A DNA stretch of 64,000 nucleotides from Streptomyces sp. NBC_01016 (GCF_026341035.1 NZ_JAPEOQ010000002.1:1116001-1180000); one strand, 5' to 3'; shown: positions 49,068-58,349, counted from the first letter of the stretch. Notes: generated by a model from the letters alone, not told the origin. A program made the numbers and translations.

Positions 49068-50162
49068 ATGAGTATTGGCGGGGTACTGCACGTGAAGGGA
49101 CGGGTCCTCGTCGGGCCCGACGACGTACGCGACGAACTGTGGGTGGTGGACGGCCGGATCGCATACGACCGGCCCGTGACGGCGGGCCCCGACGTCACCA
49201 CGGTCGAGGGCTGGGCGCTGCCGGGCCTGGTCGACGCGCACTGCCACGTCGGGCTCGGCACACACGGCCCCGTCGACGCCGAGACCGCCGAGAAGCAGGC
49301 CCTGACCGACCGCGACCACGGCACGCTGCTGCTGCGCGACGCGGGCTCCCCCTCCGACACCCGCTGGGTCGACGACCGCGAGGATCTGCCGCGCATCATC
49401 CGCGCCGGCCGCCACATCGCCCGCACGCGTCGTTACATTCGCAATTTCGCGCACGAGATCGAGCCCGATGAGCTCGTCGCGTACGTCGCCCAGGAGGCGC
49501 GGCGTGGCGACGGCTGGGTCAAGCTCGTCGGCGACTGGATCGACCGGGGGACGGGCGACCTCGGCGCCTGCTGGCCGCGCGACGCGGTCGAGGCGGCGAT
49601 CGCCGAGGCGCACCGCCTGGGCGCCCGCGTCACGGCCCACTGCTTCGCGGAGGACTCGCTGCGCGATCTCGTCGAGGCGGGCATCGACTGCATCGAGCAC
49701 GCCACGGGCCTGACCGACGACACCATCCCGCTCTTCGCGGAGCGCGGCGTGGCGATCGTCCCGACCCTCGTGAACATCGCCACGTTCCCGCAGCTCGCGG
49801 CGGGCGGCGAGAGCAAGTTCCCCGACTGGTCGGCCCACATGCGCCGCCTGTACGACCGCCGCTACGACACCGTCCGCAATGCCTACGACGCCGGGATCCC
49901 GGTCTACGTCGGCACGGACGCGGGCGGCTCCCTCGCGCACGGCCTGGTCGCGGGCGAGGTCGAGGAGCTGGTGCGGGCCGGCATCCCGCCCGTCGAGGCG
50001 CTCGCGGCGACGGCGTGGGGCGCGCGCTCCTGGCTCGGCCGCCCCGGCCTGGAGGAGGGCGCGCCCGCGGACCTCGTGGTCTACGGGTCCGATCCGCGCG
50101 ACGACGTACGGGTGTTGGCGGCGCCGCGCAGGATCGTGCTGCGGGGCAACGTGGTGGGTTGA
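49068..50162 (+). CDS. Metal-dependent amidohydrolase family protein
   Basis: This is a 364-residue amidohydrolase-superfamily TIM barrel. The HxH motif is DAHCHVG, the barrel lysine region is GWVKLVGDWID, metal histidines appear in VTAHCFAED and CIEHATGL, and the late Asp is in YVGTDAGGSLAHG. It probably hydrolyses a cyclic amide, lactam or imidazolone-type substrate, or is a prolidase-type enzyme. It is divergent from the aminotransferase gene with only 54 bases between them, so they share a promoter region. Confidence 0.88.
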   Translation: MSIGGVLHVKGRVLVGPDDVRDELWVVDGRIAYDRPVTAGPDVTTVEGWALPGLVDAHCHVGLGTHGPVDAETAEKQALTDRDHGTLLLRDAGSPSDTRWVDDREDLPRIIRAGRHIARTRRYIRNFAHEIEPDELVAYVAQEARRGDGWVKLVGDWIDRGTGDLGACWPRDAVEAAIAEAHRLGARVTAHCFAEDSLRDLVEAGIDCIEHATGLTDDTIPLFAERGVAIVPTLVNIATFPQLAAGGESKFPDWSAHMRRLYDRRYDTVRNAYDAGIPVYVGTDAGGSLAHGLVAGEVEELVRAGIPPVEALAATAWGARSWLGRPGLEEGAPADLVVYGSDPRDDVRVLAAPRRIVLRGNVVG

Positions 50163-50465
50163 CGCAGCGTTACTCCCGCGCCCCGGGGCTCGTTGCACAC
50201 CACTTGGCGGCGCCCGCGCGGTCAACCCGCGTACGAGCGGCGCATCGACAGTACGAGCGACCTGTGGGCGACAGCGGTGGGGCGGATGGGAACGCGCGAG
50301 CCCGAAGATTCGAAGACGTGCGCGGAAACGCCCCGTTGGGGTGAACTCACGCCTCGGTGCTGACCGTTCACTCTCAGTGCGTAAAGATTCCCTCAACGAT
50401 GACCAGCCGGGACCGTCCCGTCCCGGCGCTGTCCCGGTTCAGCTCTCTATGGGGGTCCCACCAGC
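50163..50465 (+). promoter_or_regulatory. Gene-free stretch before the LAETG protein gene
   Basis: No gene is supported in these 303 bases. A candidate promoter is CTGACC (50360-50365) with TAAAGAT (50382-50388), spacing 16 bases, about 80 bases before the start of the next gene. Nothing else stands out. Confidence 0.4.
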
Positions 50466-51422
50466 ATGCCCAGCTCCACCCTGACCACCGTCCTGCGCAC
50501 GCCCGCCCGTCGCGTCGCCGCGACCGCCGCCGTCACCGCGCTCGCCCTCGGCCCCACCGTGCTCGCGACCGCGGGCCCGGCCGCGGCCACCGAGCACAGC
50601 GGCGGCAAGGCCGGCGCGGTCGTGCTCCGCACAGGACTCGACGTATCCCTCCTCAACAAGACCGTGAACGTCCCGCTCAAGGTCTCGCTGAACGAGGTGC
50701 AGGCGCCCAAGAGCGCCGACCAGACCGCGCTGACCGCCCAGCTGGACGGGGTCGACGGCGGACAGCCGTTCAGCGTGCTGCGCGCCGACGTGGCGCGGAC
50801 GAAGGCCACGGTCGAGGGCGACACGGCGGAGGGCTTCACGGAGCTCGCCCACGCCAAGGTCCACGTCCCGGGCCTTCCGCTGCTCTCCCTGATCGAGGTC
50901 GGCCAGGTGACGTCCAAGGCGACGTGCGTGGCGGGCGAGAAGCCGGTCGCCGAGTCGAACCTGCTGGGCGGCGTCACCGTCCTCGGCAAGAAGATCACGC
51001 TGTCGACCGGCGGCACGACGTCCATCAAGGTCCCGGGGGTCGGCGAGGTGACGCTCGGCCTCTCCAACCGGTCCACGACGGACACCACGGCGGCGGCATC
51101 CGCCCTCCAACTCAAGGTGCACGTCAACCCGTTGAACCTCAACGTGGCGGAGGTCGACGGCGAGGTCACGCTCGCGGAGGCCACGTGCGAGACGCCGAAG
51201 GCGGCGGAGGCGCCGGCGCCCAAGCCGAAGCCGGAGCCTCAGGGTGAGAAGGCCGACACCCCGGTCCAGAAGACGCAGGCGCAGCCGGCGGCCGACAAGC
51301 AGGACCTCGCGGAGACGGGTGGCAACGAGATGACTCCGTACATCGCGGGCGGCGCGATCGTGCTGCTTGCCGCCGGCGGTGGAGCGGTGGCGATGGCCCG
51401 CCGGGGCCGCAGCCGGGCGTAA
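50466..51422 (+). CDS. Cell-wall LAETG-anchored surface protein (SCO1860-like)
   Basis: This is a 318-residue secreted protein. A signal peptide (about 1-42, AATAAVTALALGPTVLATAGPAAA) is followed by a beta-rich domain (VVLRTGLDVSLLNKTVNVPLKV; VTLGLSNRSTTDTTA) and a Pro/Lys/Gln-rich stalk. It ends with the sorting signal LAETG (about residue 281), a hydrophobic helix (YIAGGAIVLLAAGGGAVAMA) and an Arg tail. LAXTG is the signal for Streptomyces sortase E. Function is unknown. In S. coelicolor a similar gene lies near cobalamin and ectoine genes, as here. Confidence 0.88.
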   Translation: MPSSTLTTVLRTPARRVAATAAVTALALGPTVLATAGPAAATEHSGGKAGAVVLRTGLDVSLLNKTVNVPLKVSLNEVQAPKSADQTALTAQLDGVDGGQPFSVLRADVARTKATVEGDTAEGFTELAHAKVHVPGLPLLSLIEVGQVTSKATCVAGEKPVAESNLLGGVTVLGKKITLSTGGTTSIKVPGVGEVTLGLSNRSTTDTTAAASALQLKVHVNPLNLNVAEVDGEVTLAEATCETPKAAEAPAPKPKPEPQGEKADTPVQKTQAQPAADKQDLAETGGNEMTPYIAGGAIVLLAAGGGAVAMARRGRSRA

Positions 51423-51449
51423 CTGTTCGGGCCGCCTGCGGCACTTTCA

Positions 51450-51566
51450 GCCCCTGCGGCGATTGAGCAGCGGGGTATGGGGCGGAGCCCCAATCTTTTC
51501 GCCCCTCCGGCGCTGAGGTCACGGGGCTCCGCCCCGGACCCCGCTCCTCAATCGCCGGAGGGGCTG
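51450..51566. repeat. Dispersed GC-rich element, copy 3 (two opposed copies)
   Basis: GCCCCTGCGGCGATTGAG at 51450 and its opposed partner ending CTCAATCGCCGGAGGGGC at about 51566 enclose GGGGCGGAGCCCC and GGGGCTCCGCCCC hairpins. This is a palindromic pair of the element found at 23451 and 29092. It lies between the convergent wall-protein and cobC-type genes and probably terminates both. Confidence 0.8.
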
Positions 51567-53047
51567 GAATTGCCGCAGCGGCGAACGGTCCCGGGGCCCT
51601 GCCCCGAGGCGAGCACGTCGCGCAGCGCCTCCACGAAGCACCCGCTCGTCGCCCGGTCCCGGACCGCGAGGCGGACCCAGTCCGGGCCGAGGCCCGGGAA
51701 GGTGTCGCCGCGACGCACCGCGAAACCGATACCCCGCAACCGCTCCCGCACGGAACCCGCGCCCGGGATCCGCACCAGGACGAACGGGCCCTCCGCGGGC
51801 CCGGCCACCGACACCCCGTACGACGCCAACCCCCGCAGCAGGCCCACCAGATACTCCCGGTCCGCCGCGACGGCAACCGCCGCGTCCGCCGCCTCCGCCA
51901 CCCCGCGGGCGGACACGCACGCCTGCGCGGCGACGAGCGCGGGCGAGGACACCGGCCACAACGGCTGCGCTTGCTCAAGCGCCGCCACCACCTCCGGCTC
52001 CGCCATCACATACCCGACCCGCAGCCCGGCAAGGCCCCACGTCTTCGTCAGGCTCCGCAGGACGATGAGCCCCGGCACGTCCGTCCGCCCCGCCAGGGAC
52101 TCGCGCTCGCCCGGCACGGCGTCCATGAACGCCTCGTCGACCACCAGGAACCGTCCCGGGCGCGCCAGCCGGGTCAGCGCGTCCGCCGGGTGCAGCACGG
52201 AGGTCGGGTTCGTGGGGTTGCCGACGACCACCAGATCCGCGTCGTGCGGCACGAGCGCCGGATCGAGCCGGAACCCGTCCTCCTCCCGCAGCAGCACCCG
52301 CCCCACCGCGTGCCCGGCATCCTCCAACGCCGCCTCGGGCTCGGTGAATTGAGGGTGTACGACCACAGGCCTGCGCACCCGCAGCGCCCGCGCGAGCAGC
52401 ACGAACGCCTCCGCCGCCCCGGCCGTGAGCAGCACCCGCTCCACCGGCACCCCGTGGTGCGCCGCCACCGCGGCCCGCGCGGCCCGCCCGTCCGGATACG
52501 CCGCGAGCCCTTCCAGGGACCCGGCGATGTGCTCCCGCAGCCAGGACGGCGGCGTGCCCGTGCGCACGTTCACCGCGAGATCCGTCAACTTCTCGCCGTC
52601 GTCGCGGACTTCGGCGTCCCCGTGGTGCCGTAGATCGGGCCCGCCGATCGGGGCCGCCACGTCCGGGGCGGCCGCGCAACGCACGTCCACCTCCGGATGC
52701 GCCGCGGCCCACCCCACGGCCTGCGCGTGGAGCCGCTGCGCGGGCAGGGTTCCGTAGGGCAGCACGACGACCCGCCGCGCGCCGAGCGCCGCACACCGGT
52801 CGAGCCCCGCGGGCACGTCGGGCGCCGCCGACACATACGCCGGTTCCACGCCCGCGTAGCCGCTGCCCTCCCACAACAGCCGTGCGGCGGCGGCGAGTTC
52901 GGCGTTGGCCGCGGAGTCGGCCGAGCCGGCCCCGACGAGCAGCACGGTCACATCGGCCCGGTCGCGCGGTGTGCGGGGGCCGCCGCCCAGAACGTCGTCG
53001 AGCCGTTGCTCCAGGGCGGCGAGCAGGGCCGGGGGAGGGGTGTGCAT
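51548..53047 (-). CDS. cobC: CobC-type fusion: CbiX-like domain plus PLP aminotransferase domain
   Basis: This is a 499-residue bifunctional-looking protein. The start at 53047 follows AAGGAG. Residues about 1-150 resemble half of a CbiX/sirohydrochlorin chelatase (VTVLLVGAGSADSAANAELA, VVLPYGTLPAQRLHAQA). Residues about 160-490 form a HisC/CobD-like class I aminotransferase fold (PQFTEPEAALEDAG, VVVGNPTNPTSVLHPA, SLTKTWGLAGLRVGYV with the PLP Lys). Proteins like Rv2231c have this layout. It likely works in cobalamin lower-loop or aminopropanol synthesis. No HxxxE-type metal set is confirmed in the CbiX half. Confidence 0.85.
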   Translation of the reverse strand: MHTPPPALLAALEQRLDDVLGGGPRTPRDRADVTVLLVGAGSADSAANAELAAAARLLWEGSGYAGVEPAYVSAAPDVPAGLDRCAALGARRVVVLPYGTLPAQRLHAQAVGWAAAHPEVDVRCAAAPDVAAPIGGPDLRHHGDAEVRDDGEKLTDLAVNVRTGTPPSWLREHIAGSLEGLAAYPDGRAARAAVAAHHGVPVERVLLTAGAAEAFVLLARALRVRRPVVVHPQFTEPEAALEDAGHAVGRVLLREEDGFRLDPALVPHDADLVVVGNPTNPTSVLHPADALTRLARPGRFLVVDEAFMDAVPGERESLAGRTDVPGLIVLRSLTKTWGLAGLRVGYVMAEPEVVAALEQAQPLWPVSSPALVAAQACVSARGVAEAADAAVAVAADREYLVGLLRGLASYGVSVAGPAEGPFVLVRIPGAGSVRERLRGIGFAVRRGDTFPGLGPDWVRLAVRDRATSGCFVEALRDVLASGQGPGTVRRCGNSSPSGD

Positions 53048-53114
53048 GGGGACGGGCTCCTTGCGGGGAGGTCGAGAGGGGGAATCCAGGAGGAGGGAGA
53101 AGCAGGGCCGGTCC

Positions 53115-53489
53115 CTACCCCGGCCGCGCCACCGCACACGTCACCCGGCCCGGACCCCCGCCCGCCCCGGCCGACGTCCGCTTCGGGACGAGCAGTTCAC
53201 CGCCCCGTACGAGCGCGGCGGCCTCGGCGACCGACGGGGTGCCCACCGCGTCGCGGGCCCGCGCGGACGGATGCGGCACGGGAACGGCGGCGAGCCGCTC
53301 GGCGTCGTACGTCTCCAGGGGCACGCCCAGCGCCTCTGCCGCCGCGACGATGCCGGGCTCCCGGCCCTTGGCGTCGACCGTCGCGAGCGCCAGGACGTCC
53401 GTCGCGCCCGCCTCGGCCAGCGCGGCCCGGACGAGCCCGAGAACTTCGTCCGCCGGGGCGCCGGACCGGGCCCCGACACCGACGACCAC
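53115..53489 (-). CDS. CbiG C-terminal/CobE-like cobalamin biosynthesis protein
   Basis: This is a 124-residue protein that reads like the stand-alone CbiG C-terminal domain: VVVGVGARSGAPADEVLGLVRAAL, LALATVDAKGREPGIVAAAEALGVPL, VGTPSVAEAAAL. The domain helps open the ring at cobalt-precorrin-5. GTG at 53489 is the most likely start; the frame is open far upstream, so the start is uncertain. Neighbours are cobC-like and, across the strand, a ZIP transporter. Confidence 0.78.
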   Translation of the reverse strand: MVVGVGARSGAPADEVLGLVRAALAEAGATDVLALATVDAKGREPGIVAAAEALGVPLETYDAERLAAVPVPHPSARARDAVGTPSVAEAAALVRGGELLVPKRTSAGAGGGPGRVTCAVARPG

Positions 53490-53537
53490 GCCCCGCAGGA
53501 TGTGCGCGGAGGCCCCCGGATGGGTTAGCAAGGGGCC

Positions 53538-54272
53538 ATGGCCGTGATCGTGGCGCTGAGCGCCTTCTTGATGACTTTGGTCGGCGGCTGGACCGCGCAG
53601 CGGGTCACCGACCGGCGCCACCTGGTGCTCGGCCTCGCCGGTGGCCTGATGCTCGGCGTGGTCGGCCTCGACCTGCTGCCCGAGGCACTGGAAGCGGCGG
53701 GCGGCGAGGTGTTCGGGGTGCCGGCGGCGCTGCTGCTGTTCGTGGCCGGATTCCTCGGGGCGCACATCATGGAGCACCTGCTGGCCCGCCGCCAGGCCGC
53801 CCACGGGGCGGAGGAAGGGGCGTCGGGCGGCCGGGCCCCCGAGGTGGGGATCACGGCGGCGTCCGCGATGGTCGGGCACAGCCTGATGGACGGCATGGCG
53901 ATCGGCGCCGCCTTCCAGATCGGCGGCGGCATGGGCACCGCCGTGGCGCTCGCCGTGATCGCCCACGACTTCGCCGACGGCTTCAACACGTACACGATCA
54001 CCCGGCTCTACGGGAACGCCCGCCGCAAGGCGTTGATCATGCTGTTCGCGGACGCCGCGGCGCCGGTCGTGGGCGCCGCGTCCACGCTCCTGTTCACCAT
54101 TCCGGAGCAATTGCTCGGCGGCTATCTCGGCTTCTTCGGCGGCGTGCTGCTCTACCTGGCCGCCGCCGAGATCCTTCCCGAGGCCCACCACGAGCACCCG
54201 GCCCGCTCGACGCTGCTGTGCACCGTCGCGGGCGCGGCCTTCATCTGGCTCGTGGTGGGGCTCGCGGGGTGA
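53538..54272 (+). CDS. ZIP-family metal transporter
   Basis: This is a 244-residue membrane protein with about seven or eight helices. The ZIP metal-site pairs are HSLMDGMAIGAAF and HDFADGFNTYTITRL, and EILPEAHHEH lies near the C-terminus. ZIP proteins import Zn2+, Fe2+, Mn2+ or Co2+. Location among cobalamin genes hints at cobalt, but zinc is the usual family substrate. It is the only plus-strand gene in a minus-strand B12 cluster; only 48 bases separate it from the divergent CbiG-like gene. Confidence 0.88.
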   Translation: MAVIVALSAFLMTLVGGWTAQRVTDRRHLVLGLAGGLMLGVVGLDLLPEALEAAGGEVFGVPAALLLFVAGFLGAHIMEHLLARRQAAHGAEEGASGGRAPEVGITAASAMVGHSLMDGMAIGAAFQIGGGMGTAVALAVIAHDFADGFNTYTITRLYGNARRKALIMLFADAAAPVVGAASTLLFTIPEQLLGGYLGFFGGVLLYLAAAEILPEAHHEHPARSTLLCTVAGAAFIWLVVGLAG

Positions 54273-54277
54273 CCCGT

Positions 54278-55630
54278 TCACCGTGCGCCGCTCCACTGGA
54301 CCAGGCGGTGCGCGATGTCCGGCAGCGCCGCCCAGTGCGTGTGCAGATAGCTGGCGTGCACGCCGCCCTGTACGAAGCCCTCGACGCGCGGCGTCGGCAG
54401 CCGCATGCCCCAGGCGGGCGTGGGCCCCGCGCCCGGCTTGAGCACGGTCCGGTGGAACTCGTGGCCGCGCAGCCGGGCCCCTGCCGGGGTGAGCGGGCTG
54501 TCGGTCAGGGCCACGGCGTCCCGGTAGCCGAGGGTGAGGCGGCCGGACATCTTCGCGTCCGCGTCGAGCACCCCGCACATCGGCCGGCCGTCGAGCGAGC
54601 GGGAGAGGTAGAGCAGGCCCGCGCACTCGGCGATCACGGGGGCGCCGCCGCGGGCCAGCTCGGCCACGGCCTTGCGGAGCTGTTCGTTGGCGGAGAGCTC
54701 GGGGGCGTAGACCTCGGGGAAGCCGCCACCGATGACGATCGCCGCGGTGTCCTCCGGGAGGGCCTCGTCGTGCAGCGGGTCGAACGTGACGACGTCGGCG
54801 CCGGCCGCGCGGAGGAGTTCCGTGTGCTCGGTGTACGAGAAGGTGAACGCGGCACCACCCGCGACCGCCACGACGGGCCTGTCCCGCATCGCGGCGGCCT
54901 CCGGAAGGCTCCACGCCTCCGTCGCCAGCGGCGGGGCCGTGCGGGCCAGGGCCAGCAACCCCTCCAGGTCACACCCCTCCCGCACCATCGCGGCAGCGGC
55001 CCGGACCGAGTCCACCGCCTCCGTGCTGCGCTCGGCCACCGGGACCAGGCCCAAGTGGCGTGACGGCGTGGCTACTTGGGGGGTGCGGCGCAGGGACCCG
55101 AACACCGGGACGCCGACCTCCTCCATGGCCTCGCGCAGCAGCTCCTCGTGGCGGTCGGAGCCGACCTTGTTGAGGATGACGCCCGCGAGGCGCACCTCGG
55201 GGTCGAAGGAGGCGAAGCCGTGCACGAGCGCCGCCACCGACCGCGACTGCGAGGAGGCGTCGACGACGAGTACGACGGGAGCCTTGAGCAGCTTCGCGAC
55301 GTGCGCCGTCGAGGCCAGCTCGCCCTCTCCCGACGCACCGTCGAACAGGCCCATCACGCCTTCCACGACGGCGAGTTCGCACCCCGCCGAGCCGTGCGCG
55401 AACAGCGGGGCGACGAGCTCGGGCCCGCACATGTACGCGTCGAGGTTCCGCCCGGGACGCCCGGTCGCGAGCGCGTGATAGCCGGGGTCGATGTAGTCGG
55501 GCCCCACCTTGTGCGGCGACACGGCGAGCCCGCGCTCGGCGAACGCCGCCATCAGGCCCGTCGCCACGGTCGTCTTGCCGGTGCCGGAGGCGGGCGCGGC
55601 GACCACCAGGCGGGGAACGTCGACTACCAC
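54278..55630 (-). CDS. cobB: Cobyrinate a,c-diamide synthase
   Basis: This is a 450-residue glutamine- and ATP-dependent amidotransferase acting on carboxylates a and c of cobyrinate or hydrogenobyrinate. The P-loop is APASGTGKTTV; SPHKVGPDYIDPGYH follows. The glutaminase half has the nucleophile Cys in IAECAGLLYLS, with the late HASYLHTHW. The GTG start at 55630 overlaps cobO by 7 bases, indicating co-translation. Confidence 0.95.
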   Translation of the reverse strand: MVVDVPRLVVAAPASGTGKTTVATGLMAAFAERGLAVSPHKVGPDYIDPGYHALATGRPGRNLDAYMCGPELVAPLFAHGSAGCELAVVEGVMGLFDGASGEGELASTAHVAKLLKAPVVLVVDASSQSRSVAALVHGFASFDPEVRLAGVILNKVGSDRHEELLREAMEEVGVPVFGSLRRTPQVATPSRHLGLVPVAERSTEAVDSVRAAAAMVREGCDLEGLLALARTAPPLATEAWSLPEAAAMRDRPVVAVAGGAAFTFSYTEHTELLRAAGADVVTFDPLHDEALPEDTAAIVIGGGFPEVYAPELSANEQLRKAVAELARGGAPVIAECAGLLYLSRSLDGRPMCGVLDADAKMSGRLTLGYRDAVALTDSPLTPAGARLRGHEFHRTVLKPGAGPTPAWGMRLPTPRVEGFVQGGVHASYLHTHWAALPDIAHRLVQWSGAR

Positions 55631-56223
55631 TCGATGCCCCGCTGGCCCTTCTGGCCCTCGTCCATCGGGTGCTTCACCTTCGACATGTCGGTGACGAGAT
55701 CCGCGAACTCGACCAGCTTCTCAGGGGCGTTGCGGCCGGTGATGACAACATGCTGCTGCCCGGGACGGTTCCGCAGCGTCTCGATGACGTCGTCCACGTC
55801 GATCCAGCCCCAGTGCATCGGGTAGGCGAACTCGTCGAGCACGTACAGCCTGTACGTCTCGGCGGCCAGGTCCCGCTTGACCTGCTCCCAGCCCTCGCGC
55901 GCCTTCTCCTCGTTGTCGGCCTGATCGTCGCGCTGCACCCACGACCAGCCCTCGCCCATCTTGTGCCAGGCCACGGTGCCGCCCTCGCCGCTCGCGCCGA
56001 GCGTCTTGAGCGCGTTCTCCTCGCCGACCTTCCACTTCGCCGACTTGACGAACTGGAACACCCCGATCGGCCAGCCCTGGTTCCAGGCGCGCAGCGCGAG
56101 CCCGAACGCGGCCGTCGACTTTCCCTTGCCGATGCCGGTGTGCACGAACACCAGTGGACGGTTGCGACGCTGACGTGTCGTCAGCCCGTCGTTCGGTACG
56201 ACACTCGGCTGTCCCTGCGGCAT
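55624..56223 (-). CDS. cobO: Corrinoid adenosyltransferase (cob(I)yrinate a,c-diamide)
   Basis: This is a 199-residue ATP:corrinoid adenosyltransferase of the CobA/CobO type. Marks are VHTGIGKGKSTAAFGLALRA (P-loop), VFQFVKSAKWKVGEENAL, LYVLDEFAYPMHWGWID and HVVITGRNAPEKLVEFADLV. It begins right after the chelatase-subunit stop codon (adjacent bases 56223/56224) and overlaps cobB. It puts the adenosyl group on the corrin ring. Confidence 0.96.
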   Translation of the reverse strand: MPQGQPSVVPNDGLTTRQRRNRPLVFVHTGIGKGKSTAAFGLALRAWNQGWPIGVFQFVKSAKWKVGEENALKTLGASGEGGTVAWHKMGEGWSWVQRDDQADNEEKAREGWEQVKRDLAAETYRLYVLDEFAYPMHWGWIDVDDVIETLRNRPGQQHVVITGRNAPEKLVEFADLVTDMSKVKHPMDEGQKGQRGIEW

Positions 56224-58311
56224 TTAAGCGGCCCTCCTGATGGTGTTCTGCGTTCCAGTGACGTCCTTCACGAGCCCGGCGATCGAGTCCGCCCGCAGCT
56301 CGTCCAGCGTGACGGCGGTGCCGCCCAGCCGACCCGCGAGTTCGGTGGCGAGCCCGAGCCGCACCATGCCGGTCTCGCAGTCGACGACGACGCTCGCCGT
56401 CCCCTCGGCCGCGTGCAGCCCGGCCGCGCGGCCCGCCAGCTGCACGGGCTCGGGGCCGCCGGTCGCCCGCCCGTCGGTCACGACGACCATCAGCGGCCGC
56501 CGCGCCGGATCCCGCAACCGCTCCACGCGCAGCACCTCGTGCGCCTTGAGCAGACCGGCCGCCAGCGGGGTGCGCCCGCCGGTCGGCAGCGACTCGAGGC
56601 GGCTCGCCGCCGCGTCCACGCTCGACGTGGGCGGCAGGGCGACCTCGGCCGCCGACTTCCGGAAGGTCACGAGCCCCACCTTGTCCCGCCGCTGGTACGC
56701 GTCGAGCAGCAGCGAAAGCACGGCGCCCTTCACGGCGGTCATCCGCTGCCGCGCCGCCATCGATCCCGAGGCGTCGACCACGAACAGGACGAGATTCCCC
56801 TCGCGCCCCTCGCGGGTCGCCTGCCGCAGGTCGTCGCGGCGTACGACGAGCCCCCGGCCCGAACGGCCGCGCGCCCGCTGGTGCGGGGCCGCGGCCTGCA
56901 CGGTCGCCGCCAGGTGCAGCTTCGTCAGGGCGCCACGGGGCCGCGTCGCCCCTGTGGTGCGGCCGTGCTCGGTACGCGCCCGGGACCGCCGCCCCGAGGC
57001 TCCCTCACCGAGGCCGGGAACGCTCAGCATCTTCGTACGAAAGGGCTCGCCGGCCGACACGGGCTTCTGCTCGGGGGCTCCGCCGCCGGACGCGGGGGCG
57101 GCGGCGGGCTCCTCGGGGGAGTCCTCCCGGTCGTCGTCACCGGCCGGAGCGTCGTCCTGCGGGTCCTTGGTCTCCTGCGGGGCGTCGTGCGGCCCGTCCT
57201 GCGGCGGCACGCCACCACCGGGGCCGCCACCGTCGGGCCCCCCGTCGGGATCGTCGTCCCCGTCTCCGTCGCCCTCGGAGTTCCCTTCAGGCTCGTCCTC
57301 GGGTGCGAACTCGTCCAGGGTCTCGTCGAGCTTGTCCTCGTCGAGACCCGGCGCGTCGAAGGGGTTCCGGCGCCTGCGGTGCGGGAGCGCGAGCAGCGCG
57401 GCCTGCCGCACGTCCTCCGCCAGCACGTCGGTGCGCCCCGCCCAGGCGGCGAGCGCGGTGGCGGTGCGCGCCATCACGATGTCGGCGCGCATGCCGTCCA
57501 CCTCGAAGGCCGCGCACGTCGCCGCGATCTGCGTCAACGCCCGGTCACCGAGCCGTACTTGGGGGAGCAGTTCACGCGCGGCGACAATCTTGGCCCGTAC
57601 TTCGGCCTCGTCCTCGGCCCACCGCCCGGCGAACTCCTCCGGGTGGTCGTCGTAGGCGAGCCGCCGCTTGACGACCTCCACCCGCTGCTCCGGCTCACGC
57701 GAAGCCGCGACCTCCACGGTCAGCCCGAACCGGTCGAGCAACTGCGGCCGCAGCTCGCCCTCTTCGGGATTCATCGTCCCAACGAGCAGAAAACGCGCGG
57801 CATGCCGCACGGAGACACCCTCACGCTCTACGTAGGAGGCCCCCATGGCAGCAGCATCAAGCAGCAGATCAACGAGATGGTCATGCAGCAGATTCACTTC
57901 ATCCACATACAGAATCCCGCGATGGGCGTCGGCAAGCAGCCCCGGCTCGAAGGCCTTCACGCCCTCGGAGAGCGCCCGCTCGATGTCGAGCGCGCCCACG
58001 AGCCGGTCCTCGGAGGCCCCGACGGGCAACTCGACCATGCGCGCGCCGCGTTGAGCACCAGGCGTCTCGGCGTGCGGCCCGTCCGGGCACTGCGGATCCG
58101 GCCCCGCCGGATCACACGAGAACCGACACCCGGCGACGACATCGACATCCGGCATCAACGCGGAGAGCGCCCGCACGGCGGTGGACTTGGCAGTCCCCTT
58201 CTCCCCACGCACGAGCACACCGCCGACGGCGGGCGACACAGCATTCAACAACAGAGCAAGCCGCAGATCGTCCTGCCCGACGACAGCGGTGAACGGAAAG
58301 GGGGTAGGCAT
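56224..58311 (-). CDS. Cobalto/magnesium-chelatase ATPase subunit (BchI-BchD fusion type)
   Basis: This is a 695-residue AAA+ plus VWA protein. The N-terminal AAA+ part has P-loop GEKGTAKST, Walker B GILYVDEVNLLHD and TMNPEEGELRPQLLDRFGL. A long acidic Asp/Glu/Gly/Pro-rich linker (about 330-430) leads to the VWA domain with MIDAS DASGSM (about residue 520). It powers cobalt insertion together with a CobN-type subunit. No cobN lies next to it in this window, which is notable. Confidence 0.92.
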   Translation of the reverse strand: MPTPFPFTAVVGQDDLRLALLLNAVSPAVGGVLVRGEKGTAKSTAVRALSALMPDVDVVAGCRFSCDPAGPDPQCPDGPHAETPGAQRGARMVELPVGASEDRLVGALDIERALSEGVKAFEPGLLADAHRGILYVDEVNLLHDHLVDLLLDAAAMGASYVEREGVSVRHAARFLLVGTMNPEEGELRPQLLDRFGLTVEVAASREPEQRVEVVKRRLAYDDHPEEFAGRWAEDEAEVRAKIVAARELLPQVRLGDRALTQIAATCAAFEVDGMRADIVMARTATALAAWAGRTDVLAEDVRQAALLALPHRRRRNPFDAPGLDEDKLDETLDEFAPEDEPEGNSEGDGDGDDDPDGGPDGGGPGGGVPPQDGPHDAPQETKDPQDDAPAGDDDREDSPEEPAAAPASGGGAPEQKPVSAGEPFRTKMLSVPGLGEGASGRRSRARTEHGRTTGATRPRGALTKLHLAATVQAAAPHQRARGRSGRGLVVRRDDLRQATREGREGNLVLFVVDASGSMAARQRMTAVKGAVLSLLLDAYQRRDKVGLVTFRKSAAEVALPPTSSVDAAASRLESLPTGGRTPLAAGLLKAHEVLRVERLRDPARRPLMVVVTDGRATGGPEPVQLAGRAAGLHAAEGTASVVVDCETGMVRLGLATELAGRLGGTAVTLDELRADSIAGLVKDVTGTQNTIRRAA

Positions 58312-58349
58312 CAGCCAACAACCTCCAGCGAGTAAAACGTGTCCAGGGG

